This document shows positions 1-5,369 of a stretch of DNA of 14,170 bases, in pieces. The notes below the pieces were generated by a model. The model was not told the DNA's origin, did no database searches, and saw only the letters and a program-made list of their open reading frames with translations. Source of the DNA: Gemmiger_A avium (GTDB taxonomy: Bacteria; Bacillota; Clostridia; Oscillospirales; Ruminococcaceae); the NCBI GenBank assembly GCA_019114585.1, contig DXFE01000134.1, positions 1 through 14,170 on the forward strand, read 5' to 3'. Numbering within the stretch: the first letter of the stretch is position 1; each line of letters begins with the position of its first letter. The position numbers were made by a program, and so were the translations under genes.

Positions 1-20
1 AGAACAGGATAAGCGAGTCC

Positions 21-662
21 ATGCACAACCCTGTCGTCATTGCCAAGCAGAAGGAATCCGACGGCATGTTCGCCGCAGGCACCGCCTACGGCATCGGCGG
101 AATCGTCCCCGCCGCCGCCTCGATGGCGGAAACCCAGCGTAAAAACGCCCGGATAAGGCAGACAAACGCCGCCATAGACGCCCTCAACTCCCGGCTTGCC
201 GGCATAGCCGCCATGGAAACCGCCAACAGAGAAGGCATCAAAAAGCGTATGGAGAAATTTAAGGATCGCGCCGCCACACTGCTGACAAACGACGATGGCA
301 AGGCTGTTTTCTCCCACTTGAAGTTTGACAAACCCACGGTCACCGTCTTTGACACGGGCACCGTCACCGTATCTGTCAAGGTCACCGACGACGGCGGCAT
401 AAAGGTATTTAATAAGCCTGCCGTAGCCGACGGCTCGGTCGCCGCCGAGATATACGACAATGAAGGCAAGATGGCAGGCGTTGCCACCATGGTCTTCCCT
501 GTATTCGGCACGGGCAACCTCATCTACCGCCAGAAGGTTTACGGATGGCGTGAAAACGACCCTGCGATAGAGCTCACGGGCATGTGCACGGGCTGCGGCA
601 AAAAGGGTCAGAGATACACGGTAAAATTCTCCCCCTACAAACTGTGGGCCATGGAAAAGTAA
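21..662 (+). CDS. Hypothetical protein, possibly N-terminally incomplete, with one candidate membrane segment
   Basis: I do not recognise this 213-residue protein. Residues 15-36 carry no charge and are rich in Gly and Ala, which could be a membrane segment or a weak signal sequence. Residues 37-90 are charged and helix-like. From about residue 100 onward the protein looks beta-rich (TVTVFDTGTVTVSVKV), and it ends with a CTGC pair (C189, C192) followed by GKKG, which could bind a metal. The reading frame is open to the left edge (positions 3-20 contain no stop), so ATG 21 may be internal; the upstream AGGAT at 6-10 is only a weak ribosome binding site. Codon use differs from the other genes: six of eleven Ile codons are ATA, and AGG and AGA occur. 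It is convergent with the tRNA gene and shares its terminator. That it is a real coding gene is likely; its function is unknown. Confidence 0.6.
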   Translation: MHNPVVIAKQKESDGMFAAGTAYGIGGIVPAAASMAETQRKNARIRQTNAAIDALNSRLAGIAAMETANREGIKKRMEKFKDRAATLLTNDDGKAVFSHLKFDKPTVTVFDTGTVTVSVKVTDDGGIKVFNKPAVADGSVAAEIYDNEGKMAGVATMVFPVFGTGNLIYRQKVYGWRENDPAIELTGMCTGCGKKGQRYTVKFSPYKLWAMEK

Positions 663-674
663 ATACGGAAAAAT

Positions 675-702
675 AAAAAGGCTTGCATATGCAAGCCTTT
701 TT
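675..702. terminator. Bidirectional Rho-independent terminator
   Basis: A perfect 12-bp stem (AAAAAGGCTTGC pairing with GCAAGCCTTTTT) closes around an ATAT loop. T-rich tracts follow on both strands. It starts 12 nt after the stop codon of the + strand hypothetical gene. On the - strand it begins directly after the CCA end of tRNA-Ala, so it can stop transcription from both sides. Confidence 0.9.
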
Positions 703-778
703 TGGTGGACCCGGAGGGAGTCGAACCCTTGACCTCTGCGATGCGAACGCAGCGCTCTCCCAACTGAGCTACAGGCCC
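703..778 (-). tRNA. tRNA-Ala (anticodon CGC), CCA encoded
   Basis: On the - strand the 76-nt sequence folds as a complete cloverleaf. The acceptor stem is GGGCCTG with CGGGTCC, with one G-T and one T-G wobble. The D stem is GCTC/GAGC around AGTTGGGA. The anticodon stem is CTGCG/CGCAG with loop TTCGCAT. The T loop is TTCGACT, and its stem has one A-C mismatch at the outer pair. The discriminator is A and CCA is encoded at 705-703. The anticodon CGC (complement of 743-745) reads GCG, so it delivers alanine; GCG-type codons are frequent in this GC-rich genome. It is transcribed alone, away from the 1042-2929 operon, with its own promoter and terminator. Confidence 0.97.
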
Positions 779-791
779 ACGGCACTTGATG

Positions 792-820
792 AGTATAAAG
801 CATCCGGCAGAATTTGTCAA
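792..820 (-). promoter_or_regulatory. Sigma-70/SigA promoter of tRNA-Ala
   Basis: On the - strand there is a perfect -35 box TTGACA (820-815), a spacer of exactly 17 nt (814-798) and a -10 box TATACT (797-792), five of six matches to consensus. Transcription should start near 785, about 7 nt before the mature tRNA 5' end at 778, so the precursor leader is very short. An unregulated housekeeping promoter fits a tRNA gene. Confidence 0.9.
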
Positions 821-960
821 GGGGTTTCCAAAAAGAATTTTGCCTGTGCGGAAATTTCGCGGCAGGAACAGCCGCCCGGTACGCCGCTGCTGCCGGCAGC
901 AAAAAGGGCGAAAGCGGTATGGCGCGGAAAGCGGTGACGAAAAAAGACGATTTTTTCTGC

Positions 961-989
961 TTGCAGCCGGGCGGCGCCCGGGGTATCCT
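961..989 (+). promoter_or_regulatory. Weak candidate promoter for the 1042-2929 operon
   Basis: TTGCAG (961-966) and TATCCT (984-989) are 17 nt apart and would start transcription near 996, about 45 nt before the first gene. The -35 box matches only its TTG half and the -10 box matches four of six bases. The spacer is filled by the inverted repeat CCGGGC-GGC-GCCCGG (967-981), which could be an operator or a coincidence of GC-rich sequence. No better match was seen nearby. Confidence 0.3.
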
Positions 990-1027
990 CAGAAGGGGAA
1001 CCTTGCAAAGAAAATTCCATGTGAGGC

Positions 1028-1032
1028 AGGAG
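1028..1032 (+). promoter_or_regulatory. Ribosome binding site that fixes the start at 1042
   Basis: AGGAG lies 9 nt upstream of ATG 1042. Earlier in-frame ATGs at 814 and 919 have no comparable site, so the shorter 92-residue protein is preferred. Confidence 0.65.
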
Positions 1033-1041
1033 TTGTTTTGG

Positions 1042-1320
1042 ATGAAAGAAAAGGAGATTTGTCGGTTCGTGCGCTCATTTTCTTCGCTGGGGCACTTGCA
1101 GGCAGAGGGGAAAATGTTGTATGCTCTATGGCAGGAAGGACCACAGAATTGGCGCATTTGTCTGGAGTACCGGCAGAAAACGGGCGTTCGCACGGATTCC
1201 TGTGTGCTCGGTCCGCTGAACAGGCTGGCCGCCGTACAGCTTCTTCAATGTCTGTATGAAAACGCCGTCCCGCTGGAGAACTGGCAGGACGTGCTGCACG
1301 AGCTGATGCAAAAATTCTGA
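1042..1320 (+). CDS. Small DUF6514-like protein (92 aa)
   Basis: This is a 92-residue soluble protein starting MKEKEICRF. From memory its layout resembles the small clostridial DUF6514 family: a short strand-rich first half (residues 20-45, YALWQEGPQNWRICLEYRQ) followed by a helical second half ending in an acidic/hydrophobic C-terminus (LENWQDVLHELMQKF). No catalytic motif, signal peptide or membrane segment is visible, and the family's role is not known to me. The start at 1042 has AGGAG 9 nt upstream; the frame stays open further upstream, so a longer form is possible. Only 21 nt separate it from the Spo0A-like regulator, so the two are probably co-transcribed, suggesting a shared pathway. 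That it is a gene is likely; the family label is tentative. Confidence 0.6.
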   Translation: MKEKEICRFVRSFSSLGHLQAEGKMLYALWQEGPQNWRICLEYRQKTGVRTDSCVLGPLNRLAAVQLLQCLYENAVPLENWQDVLHELMQKF

Positions 1321-1341
1321 TGGAAAGGCGGCGCGAAAGGA

Positions 1342-2085
1342 ATGGGCGGAACAGATTGCCGGTGGCCCGCACTTGACCTGTATCTCGCGGAAAACAACCT
1401 GCAGCAGCTGGGCCTGCTGGCAGATTACTTTTCCATGCGTCCCGAATTTGCGGTTCGGGGCACATTCACCGAGGGCAGTGTGCTGCTCAGCGCCCTGCGG
1501 GAGCGTCCGGTGGATCTGGTGATTACCTCGCTGGAACTGCGGGGCGATATGGATGCCCGGGAACTGCTGGTGGCGATGGGGCAGGCGGAACTGCTCTGCC
1601 CGCCCCGCGTGATCGTGGTGTTCGACGCGGAGCTGCCCGCGCTGCAGGCGCGGTGCCTGCAGGCCGGGGCGGACTACTATCTGGTCAAGCCCTACACCCT
1701 GCAGCGCCTGGCCAGCCGCGCGCTGGATGTATGCGAAAGCTTTGCGGCCGACGGGCAGGACCCGCTGGACGTTTGGCTCATACGGATGGGCCTGCGTCCC
1801 GGCGACAGCTTTTACAGCTGCTTCCGCTGCTGTCTGCAGGCGGCCATGGCCTGCGGCCCCGATTTCGCGCTGCTCAAAGAGGTCTACATACCCGCTGCCC
1901 AGGCCGGCAGCGTCAGTGTATCCGCGGTGGATACCAGCATGCGGCGGGCGCTGAAAATCCTGGAAACCCGGAATACGCCGCTGTATCGTCAGATGGCCGA
2001 ACATTTCGGGCGGGAGCATCCCGGCAAACGGATGACCAGCAAAGCATTGCTGGAGCGTCTGGCCGGTCTGGCGCGGGGCGGGTGA
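1342..2085 (+). CDS. Spo0A-like regulator with a degenerate (pseudo-)receiver domain
   Basis: The 247-residue protein has a receiver-like domain at about 11-130 and a Spo0A-type C-terminal DNA-binding domain at about 140-245. The C-terminal domain follows the family pattern: LLKEVYIPAAQ, then an S-x-RRAL helix at 199-207, FG at 222-223 and a last helix with LLERLAGLA. In the receiver, the acidic pair is Ala16-Glu17, the phospho-accepting Asp is replaced by Ser63 (DLVITSLEL aligned to DVLVLDIIM of Spo0A) and the conserved Thr by Phe94; Lys116 is kept in the VKPY motif. It therefore should not be phosphorylated in the usual way. The start is not certain: ATG 1342 abuts AAAGGA, and GGAAAGG lies further upstream. 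It sits 28 nt before the kinase-like gene and presumably works with it. Similarity to Spo0A is by eye; an ordinary Spo0A is unlikely. Confidence 0.75.
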   Translation: MGGTDCRWPALDLYLAENNLQQLGLLADYFSMRPEFAVRGTFTEGSVLLSALRERPVDLVITSLELRGDMDARELLVAMGQAELLCPPRVIVVFDAELPALQARCLQAGADYYLVKPYTLQRLASRALDVCESFAADGQDPLDVWLIRMGLRPGDSFYSCFRCCLQAAMACGPDFALLKEVYIPAAQAGSVSVSAVDTSMRRALKILETRNTPLYRQMAEHFGREHPGKRMTSKALLERLAGLARGG

Positions 2086-2099
2086 TACTGCGTATTTGC

Positions 2100-2104
2100 G
2101 GAGG
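2100..2104 (+). promoter_or_regulatory. Ribosome binding site that fixes the start at 2114
   Basis: GGAGG lies 9 nt before ATG 2114. It is too close (2 nt) to the out-of-frame ATG at 2107, which would open only a shadow frame. Confidence 0.75.
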
Positions 2105-2113
2105 AAATGAAGT

Positions 2114-2929
2114 ATGGACGACCCCAAAACCGTACAGGATCAGGACGCGCAGCGCCGGGAGCAGGCATTTTTAAGCGGGTTCTGTCAGGATATGGAAAGC
2201 CCGCTGAACGTAATCCTTACCGGCGCCGAATTCCTGGCCGAGGCCGCGCGCCGCAGCCCCGGCTGCTATACGCCCCAGCAGGAACACGCGCTGCAGAGCA
2301 TTCAGGACAGCGCGGCGGTGCTGGGCCGTATGGCGGAAAACATTCTGGACGCCTATCAGTGCCTGAGCGCCGGCGCAGCGGTCCGTCCGCAGGCTGTGGA
2401 ACTGGTCTCCCACCTGGAACGGCTGGCGCAGTTGGTGGCGCCCTGCGCGGCACGCCAGGGGGTGGCGCTTGCTTTCTCCGCCGGGGCGCAGTCGCTGGCG
2501 GTCATGACGGACCGTATCCTGGCCGACCGGGTGGTGCTGAACCTGCTTTCCAACGCGGTGTACCACGGCGGCGCCCGGGGCCATGTCTGGATGGAACTGG
2601 AACCCGGCGAAGACAAGCACCTTCTCCGGGTGCGGGACGACGGGCCGGGCCTGCCCGCCGCGCTGGCTGACCGGCTGAACAGCGAACAGCCGTTTTCCCC
2701 GCCGTCTACCCGGGGCAGCGGTCTGGGGCTGTATCTCTGCCGGGAGTTCTGCAAGGCGCTGGGCTGGCATATGTATATTACCGGCAGCCCGCAGGGGACC
2801 AGCGCGGAACTGACGATTCCCTCTGGCTGGGATGCCGCCGGGGAGCTGCATTCCTCGCCAGTGTCCGCCATGCTGGAAGCGGACGATATGCGCCGGATGG
2901 TCCAGCGGGAGTTTGCACAGCAAAAATGA
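2114..2929 (+). CDS. Soluble histidine-kinase-like ATPase lacking the phospho-donor histidine
   Basis: The 271-residue protein has a two-helix dimerisation-like region (about 14-85) followed by a HATPase_c domain (about 95-237). The ATPase motifs are intact: N box with N143 and N147 (NLLSNAVYHG), G1 box DDGPG (175-179) and G2 box GSGLGL (201-206). The H box reads FCQDMESPLNVIL where clostridial Spo0A kinases have SHELRTPLNVIL, so Gln25 occupies the His position. No other His occurs before H58, which lies in the second helix. No membrane helix, PAS or other sensor domain is seen; about 34 residues follow the ATPase domain. GGAGG 9 nt upstream fixes the start. It is the last gene of the operon and likely partners the pseudo-receiver regulator. 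It may bind or hydrolyse ATP as a conformational switch, or act like an anti-sigma-type kinase; this is inference. Confidence 0.8.
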   Translation: MDDPKTVQDQDAQRREQAFLSGFCQDMESPLNVILTGAEFLAEAARRSPGCYTPQQEHALQSIQDSAAVLGRMAENILDAYQCLSAGAAVRPQAVELVSHLERLAQLVAPCAARQGVALAFSAGAQSLAVMTDRILADRVVLNLLSNAVYHGGARGHVWMELEPGEDKHLLRVRDDGPGLPAALADRLNSEQPFSPPSTRGSGLGLYLCREFCKALGWHMYITGSPQGTSAELTIPSGWDAAGELHSSPVSAMLEADDMRRMVQREFAQQK

Positions 2930-2937
2930 GCACCTTG

Positions 2938-2974
2938 AACGGGTGGGACGTTGCATCGTTCCCGCCCGTTTTTT
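2938..2974 (+). terminator. Rho-independent terminator after the pseudo-two-component operon
   Basis: The left arm AACGGGTGGGACG (2938-2950) pairs with the right arm CGTTCCCGCCCGTT (2957-2970), with a T-G wobble and one bulged T, around TTGCAT. A T6 run follows at 2969-2974. It separates the regulator/kinase operon from the pyrH operon. Confidence 0.85.
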
Positions 2975-3015
2975 CTTTGCCTGGCATGCCGCGCCGTCCC
3001 GGTGCGGTTTTGGTG

Positions 3016-3044
3016 TTTACTTTGTCGTAGGTTTATTGTAAAAT
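3016..3044 (+). promoter_or_regulatory. Sigma-70/SigA promoter of the pyrH-polC operon
   Basis: TTTACT (3016-3021, four of six) and TAAAAT (3039-3044, five of six) are separated by exactly 17 nt. The local AT-rich patch stands out from the GC-rich surroundings and lies directly after the terminator. Transcription would start near 3051, about 33 nt before the pyrH start codon. A Spo0A-box-like sequence, TTTGTCGTA, overlaps the -35 box and spacer at 3021-3029. Confidence 0.7.
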
Positions 3045-3083
3045 AAAAGAAATCAAATCCAAGGAAACGGTGGATGAACAAGT

Positions 3084-3791
3084 ATGGCGATACGATACAA
3101 ACGGATTCTGCTCAAACTCAGCGGCGAAGCCCTGGCCGGCGACAAGGGCGTCGGCTTTGACGAGCCCACCCTGGAAGCAATCTGCCGGGGCATCAAACAG
3201 GCCCGGGATCTGGGGGCCCAGATCGGCATTGTGGTAGGCGGCGGCAACTTCTGGCGCGGCCGTTCCAGCGGCAAGATGGAGCGTACCTGCGCCGACAAGA
3301 TCGGGATGCTGGCCACCATCATGAACTGCCTGGCGGTGGCCGACGCGCTGGAGCAGCAGGGGATGGAAACCTGCGTGATGAGCTCGCTGGCGATGCCCCA
3401 GGTGGCCCAGCCCTTTACCCGCGGCGAGGCGGTGCGCAATCTGGAGGCCGGCCGCATCGTGCTGTTTGGCGGCGGCACCGGCAACCCGTTCTTCTCCACC
3501 GACAGTGCGTCTGCCTTGCGGGCCGCGGAGATCGGCGCCGACGTGATGTTCAAGGCCACCATGGTGGACGGCGTTTACAACAAGGATCCGAAGAAATACC
3601 CGGATGCGGTGAAGTACGACACCCTTACCTTCAGCAAGGTGCTGGAGGAGAAGCTGGGCGTGATGGACGCTACCGCCGCGGCGCTGTGCCGGGATACCCA
3701 TATGCCGGTGCTGGTGTTCGACATGCGCGACCCGGACAACATTGCCCGTGCCGTGCAGGGCGATGAGATCGGCACCCTGGTGCAGGAATAA
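3084..3791 (+). CDS. pyrH: UMP kinase
   Basis: UMP kinase phosphorylates UMP to UDP with ATP in the cytoplasm, feeding UTP and CTP synthesis. The bacterial form is a hexamer of the amino-acid-kinase fold, unrelated to eukaryotic UMP/CMP kinases. The 235 residues match the family's usual size. Visible motifs are KLSGEAL (11-17), the glycine-rich VGGGNFWRG (51-59), GGGTGNPFFSTD (129-140, nucleotide and phosphate binding) and VDGVYNKDP (161-169). The start is supported by GGTGGA 9 nt upstream; an out-of-frame ATG at 3074 gives only a 28-codon overlap frame and is not taken as a gene. It is the first gene of the long operon. In most Bacillota it follows rpsB-tsf; here it follows a terminator and has its own promoter. 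Confidence 0.97.
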   Translation: MAIRYKRILLKLSGEALAGDKGVGFDEPTLEAICRGIKQARDLGAQIGIVVGGGNFWRGRSSGKMERTCADKIGMLATIMNCLAVADALEQQGMETCVMSSLAMPQVAQPFTRGEAVRNLEAGRIVLFGGGTGNPFFSTDSASALRAAEIGADVMFKATMVDGVYNKDPKKYPDAVKYDTLTFSKVLEEKLGVMDATAAALCRDTHMPVLVFDMRDPDNIARAVQGDEIGTLVQE

Positions 3792-3873
3792 AAGATAGAA
3801 CGGGCGCATCCGGCCGCCCTTGCTGTAAAACCGGAACCGCGCAACCGACTTTGATCACAAAAGGAGAATCAAC

Positions 3874-4428
3874 ATGAGCGAAATGACCAAGGTTTACGAG
3901 GAAAAAATGTCCCAGAGCATCCGCCATCTGGAAAAGGAGCTGGCCGCCGTGCGTGCCGGCCGCGCCAATCCCGCCGTGCTGGATAAGCTGACGGTGGACT
4001 ACTACGGCACCCCCACCCCGGTGCAGCAGGTGGCGGCGGTGGCGGTAGCCGAAGCCCGCATCCTGACCATCAGCCCCTGGGACGCCTCGCTGCTGCGCGC
4101 GATCGAGAAGGCGATCCAGACCAGCGACATCGGCATCAACCCCACCAACGACGGCCGTGTGATCCGTCTGGTGTTCCCCGCCCCCACCGAGGAGCGGCGC
4201 AAGCAGCTGGCCAAGGACGTGCAGAAGATGGGCGAAGAGGCCAAGGTGGCGGTGCGCAACGTGCGCCGCGACGCGCTGGATAAGTTCAAGGCTGCCAAGA
4301 AGGCGGGCGAAGTCACCGAGGACGACCTGAAGAAGCTGGAAGAACAGATGCAGAAGGCTACCGACAAGGCCGTCAAGGAGATTGACAAGGTCTGCGAGGA
4401 GAAGAACCGGGAGATCATGGAGATCTGA
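3874..4428 (+). CDS. frr: Ribosome recycling factor
   Basis: Together with EF-G, this factor splits post-termination ribosomes into subunits. The 184 residues match the usual length of about 185. The family features are visible: an N-terminal helix (KVYEEKMSQSIRHLEKELAAVRAGRANP), the hinge and domain II region with YYGTPTPVQQVAAV (43-56), ARILTISPWD, GINPTNDGRVIRL, and the long C-terminal helices beginning at EERRKQLAK. AAGGAG 7 nt upstream fixes the start. The 82-nt gap after pyrH contains a small stem (GGGCG at 3802-3806 with CGCCC at 3815-3819) without a T-run, so it probably does not stop transcription. Placement directly after pyrH is the common bacterial order. Confidence 0.97.
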   Translation: MSEMTKVYEEKMSQSIRHLEKELAAVRAGRANPAVLDKLTVDYYGTPTPVQQVAAVAVAEARILTISPWDASLLRAIEKAIQTSDIGINPTNDGRVIRLVFPAPTEERRKQLAKDVQKMGEEAKVAVRNVRRDALDKFKAAKKAGEVTEDDLKKLEEQMQKATDKAVKEIDKVCEEKNREIMEI

Positions 4429-4615
4429 CCGTTCCCGCTGACGGACAGTACAAGGGCACGGTCTTTACGGCCGAGCATGGAGGAGGAAACCCGCCGGGGC
4501 GCTGCGGTACAAATTGCCCCGATACGGGGCGGTACGGCGCGCACAGAGGCGCTTTCCTGCTTTGTGCTCGGCGCTTTGTATGTGAAGCCGTCCCGCAACG
4601 AAAGGAGCTGGCAGC
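4429..4615 (+). other. 187-nt untranslated stretch before uppS with a hairpin and short direct repeats
   Basis: This is the longest gap inside the housekeeping operon. It contains a perfect 5-bp hairpin (GCCCC at 4516-4520, loop GATAC, GGGGC at 4526-4530). A 7-nt direct repeat, GCGGTAC (4504-4510 and 4529-4535), surrounds it, and GGCGCTTT occurs at 4548-4555 and 4570-4577. No T-run and no convincing promoter were found. A frame from ATG 4477 runs into uppS out of phase and looks like a shadow. The stretch could be an mRNA leader or processing site, or simply spacer. Confidence 0.4.
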
Positions 4616-5329
4616 ATGGAGCATGCGGCGGATTTTGCCCGGGGCTTAAGCATCGGCATTATTATGGACGGCAACGGCCGCTGGGCCAAAAAGCGGGGCC
4701 TGCCCCGCACCGCAGGCCACAAGCGGGGCGCGGAAGTGTTCCAGGATATCACCCGCTACTGCAACGAGCTGGGGGTGGCCTCGGTCTATTTCTATGCGTT
4801 CTCCACCGAGAACTGGCGCCGTCCCGCCGAGGAGGTGGGCGCGATCATGCGCCTGTTCGGGGATTACCTGATCAAGGCCTTTGACTACGAAAAAGAAAAC
4901 AACCGGGTGGTCTTTCTCGGGGACCGCACCGCCCTGTCGGCGGAATACCAGCGCAAAATGAACGAGATCGAAACCCGAACCGCCCGCAACACCGGCATGG
5001 TGCTGAACGTGGCGGTGAACTACGGCGGGCGGCAGGAGATTGCCCGGGCGGCCCGCCTGCTGGCGGAAGAGGTGCGCCAGGGCACCCTGCAGCCGGAGCA
5101 GATCACCGAGCAGCTGCTCAGCGACCGGATGTATACCGCCGGTCAGAAAGACCCGGACTTCATCCTGCGTCCCAGCGGGGAAAAGCGCCTGTCCAACTTC
5201 ATGCTGTGGCAGGCCGCCTATTCCGAACTGGTGGAGATGGATGTGCTCTGGCCGGACTTTACCCGCCATGACCTGGATCTTGCCATTGAGGAGTTCAACC
5301 GGCGCTCCCGCCGGTTTGGCGGCATCTGA
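4616..5329 (+). CDS. uppS: Isoprenyl transferase (undecaprenyl diphosphate synthase)
   Basis: This enzyme adds isopentenyl units in cis to farnesyl diphosphate to make undecaprenyl diphosphate, the lipid carrier for peptidoglycan and other wall polymers. It is a soluble or membrane-associated homodimer. The 237 residues fit the family. Motifs present are IIMDGNGRWAKKRG (15-28, catalytic Asp18), GHKRGAE (34-40), FSTENW (62-67), NYGGRQE (135-141) and DPDFILRPSGEKRLSNF (179-195), then W199 and E204. AAAGGAG 8 nt upstream of ATG 4616 fixes the start. It is followed after 40 nt by cdsA, a usual pairing. Its substrates come from the MEP route, two steps of which (dxr, ispG) are in the same operon. 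The exact chain length cannot be read from the sequence. Confidence 0.95.
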   Translation: MEHAADFARGLSIGIIMDGNGRWAKKRGLPRTAGHKRGAEVFQDITRYCNELGVASVYFYAFSTENWRRPAEEVGAIMRLFGDYLIKAFDYEKENNRVVFLGDRTALSAEYQRKMNEIETRTARNTGMVLNVAVNYGGRQEIARAARLLAEEVRQGTLQPEQITEQLLSDRMYTAGQKDPDFILRPSGEKRLSNFMLWQAAYSELVEMDVLWPDFTRHDLDLAIEEFNRRSRRFGGI

Positions 5330-5357
5330 TGCGGGAAATACTACCTATACCGAAAGT

Positions 5358-5364
5358 GGGGGAG
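5358..5364 (+). promoter_or_regulatory. Ribosome binding site supporting a TTG start for cdsA
   Basis: GGGGGAG lies 5 nt before TTG 5370. There is no ATG or GTG in frame that would give the expected cdsA N-terminus, while the frame upstream runs back through uppS. The TTG start gives the usual protein length. Confidence 0.65.
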
Positions 5365-5369
5365 CCTAT

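Larger units (their letters stand above)
831..1041. other. Divergent intergenic region without a supported gene
   Basis: This stretch separates the - strand tRNA from the + strand operon. The frame of the small gene downstream is open through it, but no upstream start has a good ribosome binding site. The stretch holds a 12-bp palindrome GCTGCCGGCAGC at 889-900 and a 6-bp inverted repeat with a 3-nt loop (CCGGGC GGC GCCCGG) at 967-981. Neither is followed by a T-run on either strand, so neither looks like a terminator. I see nothing else in it apart from the weak promoter candidate listed separately. Confidence 0.6.

Noticed and set aside
635..820. Short - strand frame encoding a PVAQLGERC-type peptide
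   Set aside because: This is the familiar spurious translation of a tRNA gene; the locus is tRNA-Ala.
889..981. Inverted repeats at 889-900 and 967-981 as terminators
   Set aside because: Neither is followed by a T-run on either strand.
814..1041. N-terminal extension of the small gene back to ATG 814 or 919
   Set aside because: Neither start has a good ribosome binding site, ATG 814 overlaps the tRNA promoter, and the extra residues look like translated non-coding sequence. ATG 1042 has AGGAG 9 nt upstream.
3074..3160. A 28-codon out-of-frame leader peptide overlapping the pyrH start
   Set aside because: It would be short and has no sign of an attenuation structure. The pyrH start has its own ribosome binding site, so this frame is most likely chance.
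4477..4884. A 135-codon + strand frame crossing the frr-uppS gap
   Set aside because: It has no family resemblance and overlaps the well-supported uppS start out of phase.
5040..5369. Long upstream extension of cdsA inside uppS
   Set aside because: The extension is a shadow frame of uppS. A membrane protein of normal size starts at TTG 5370 behind GGGGGAG.
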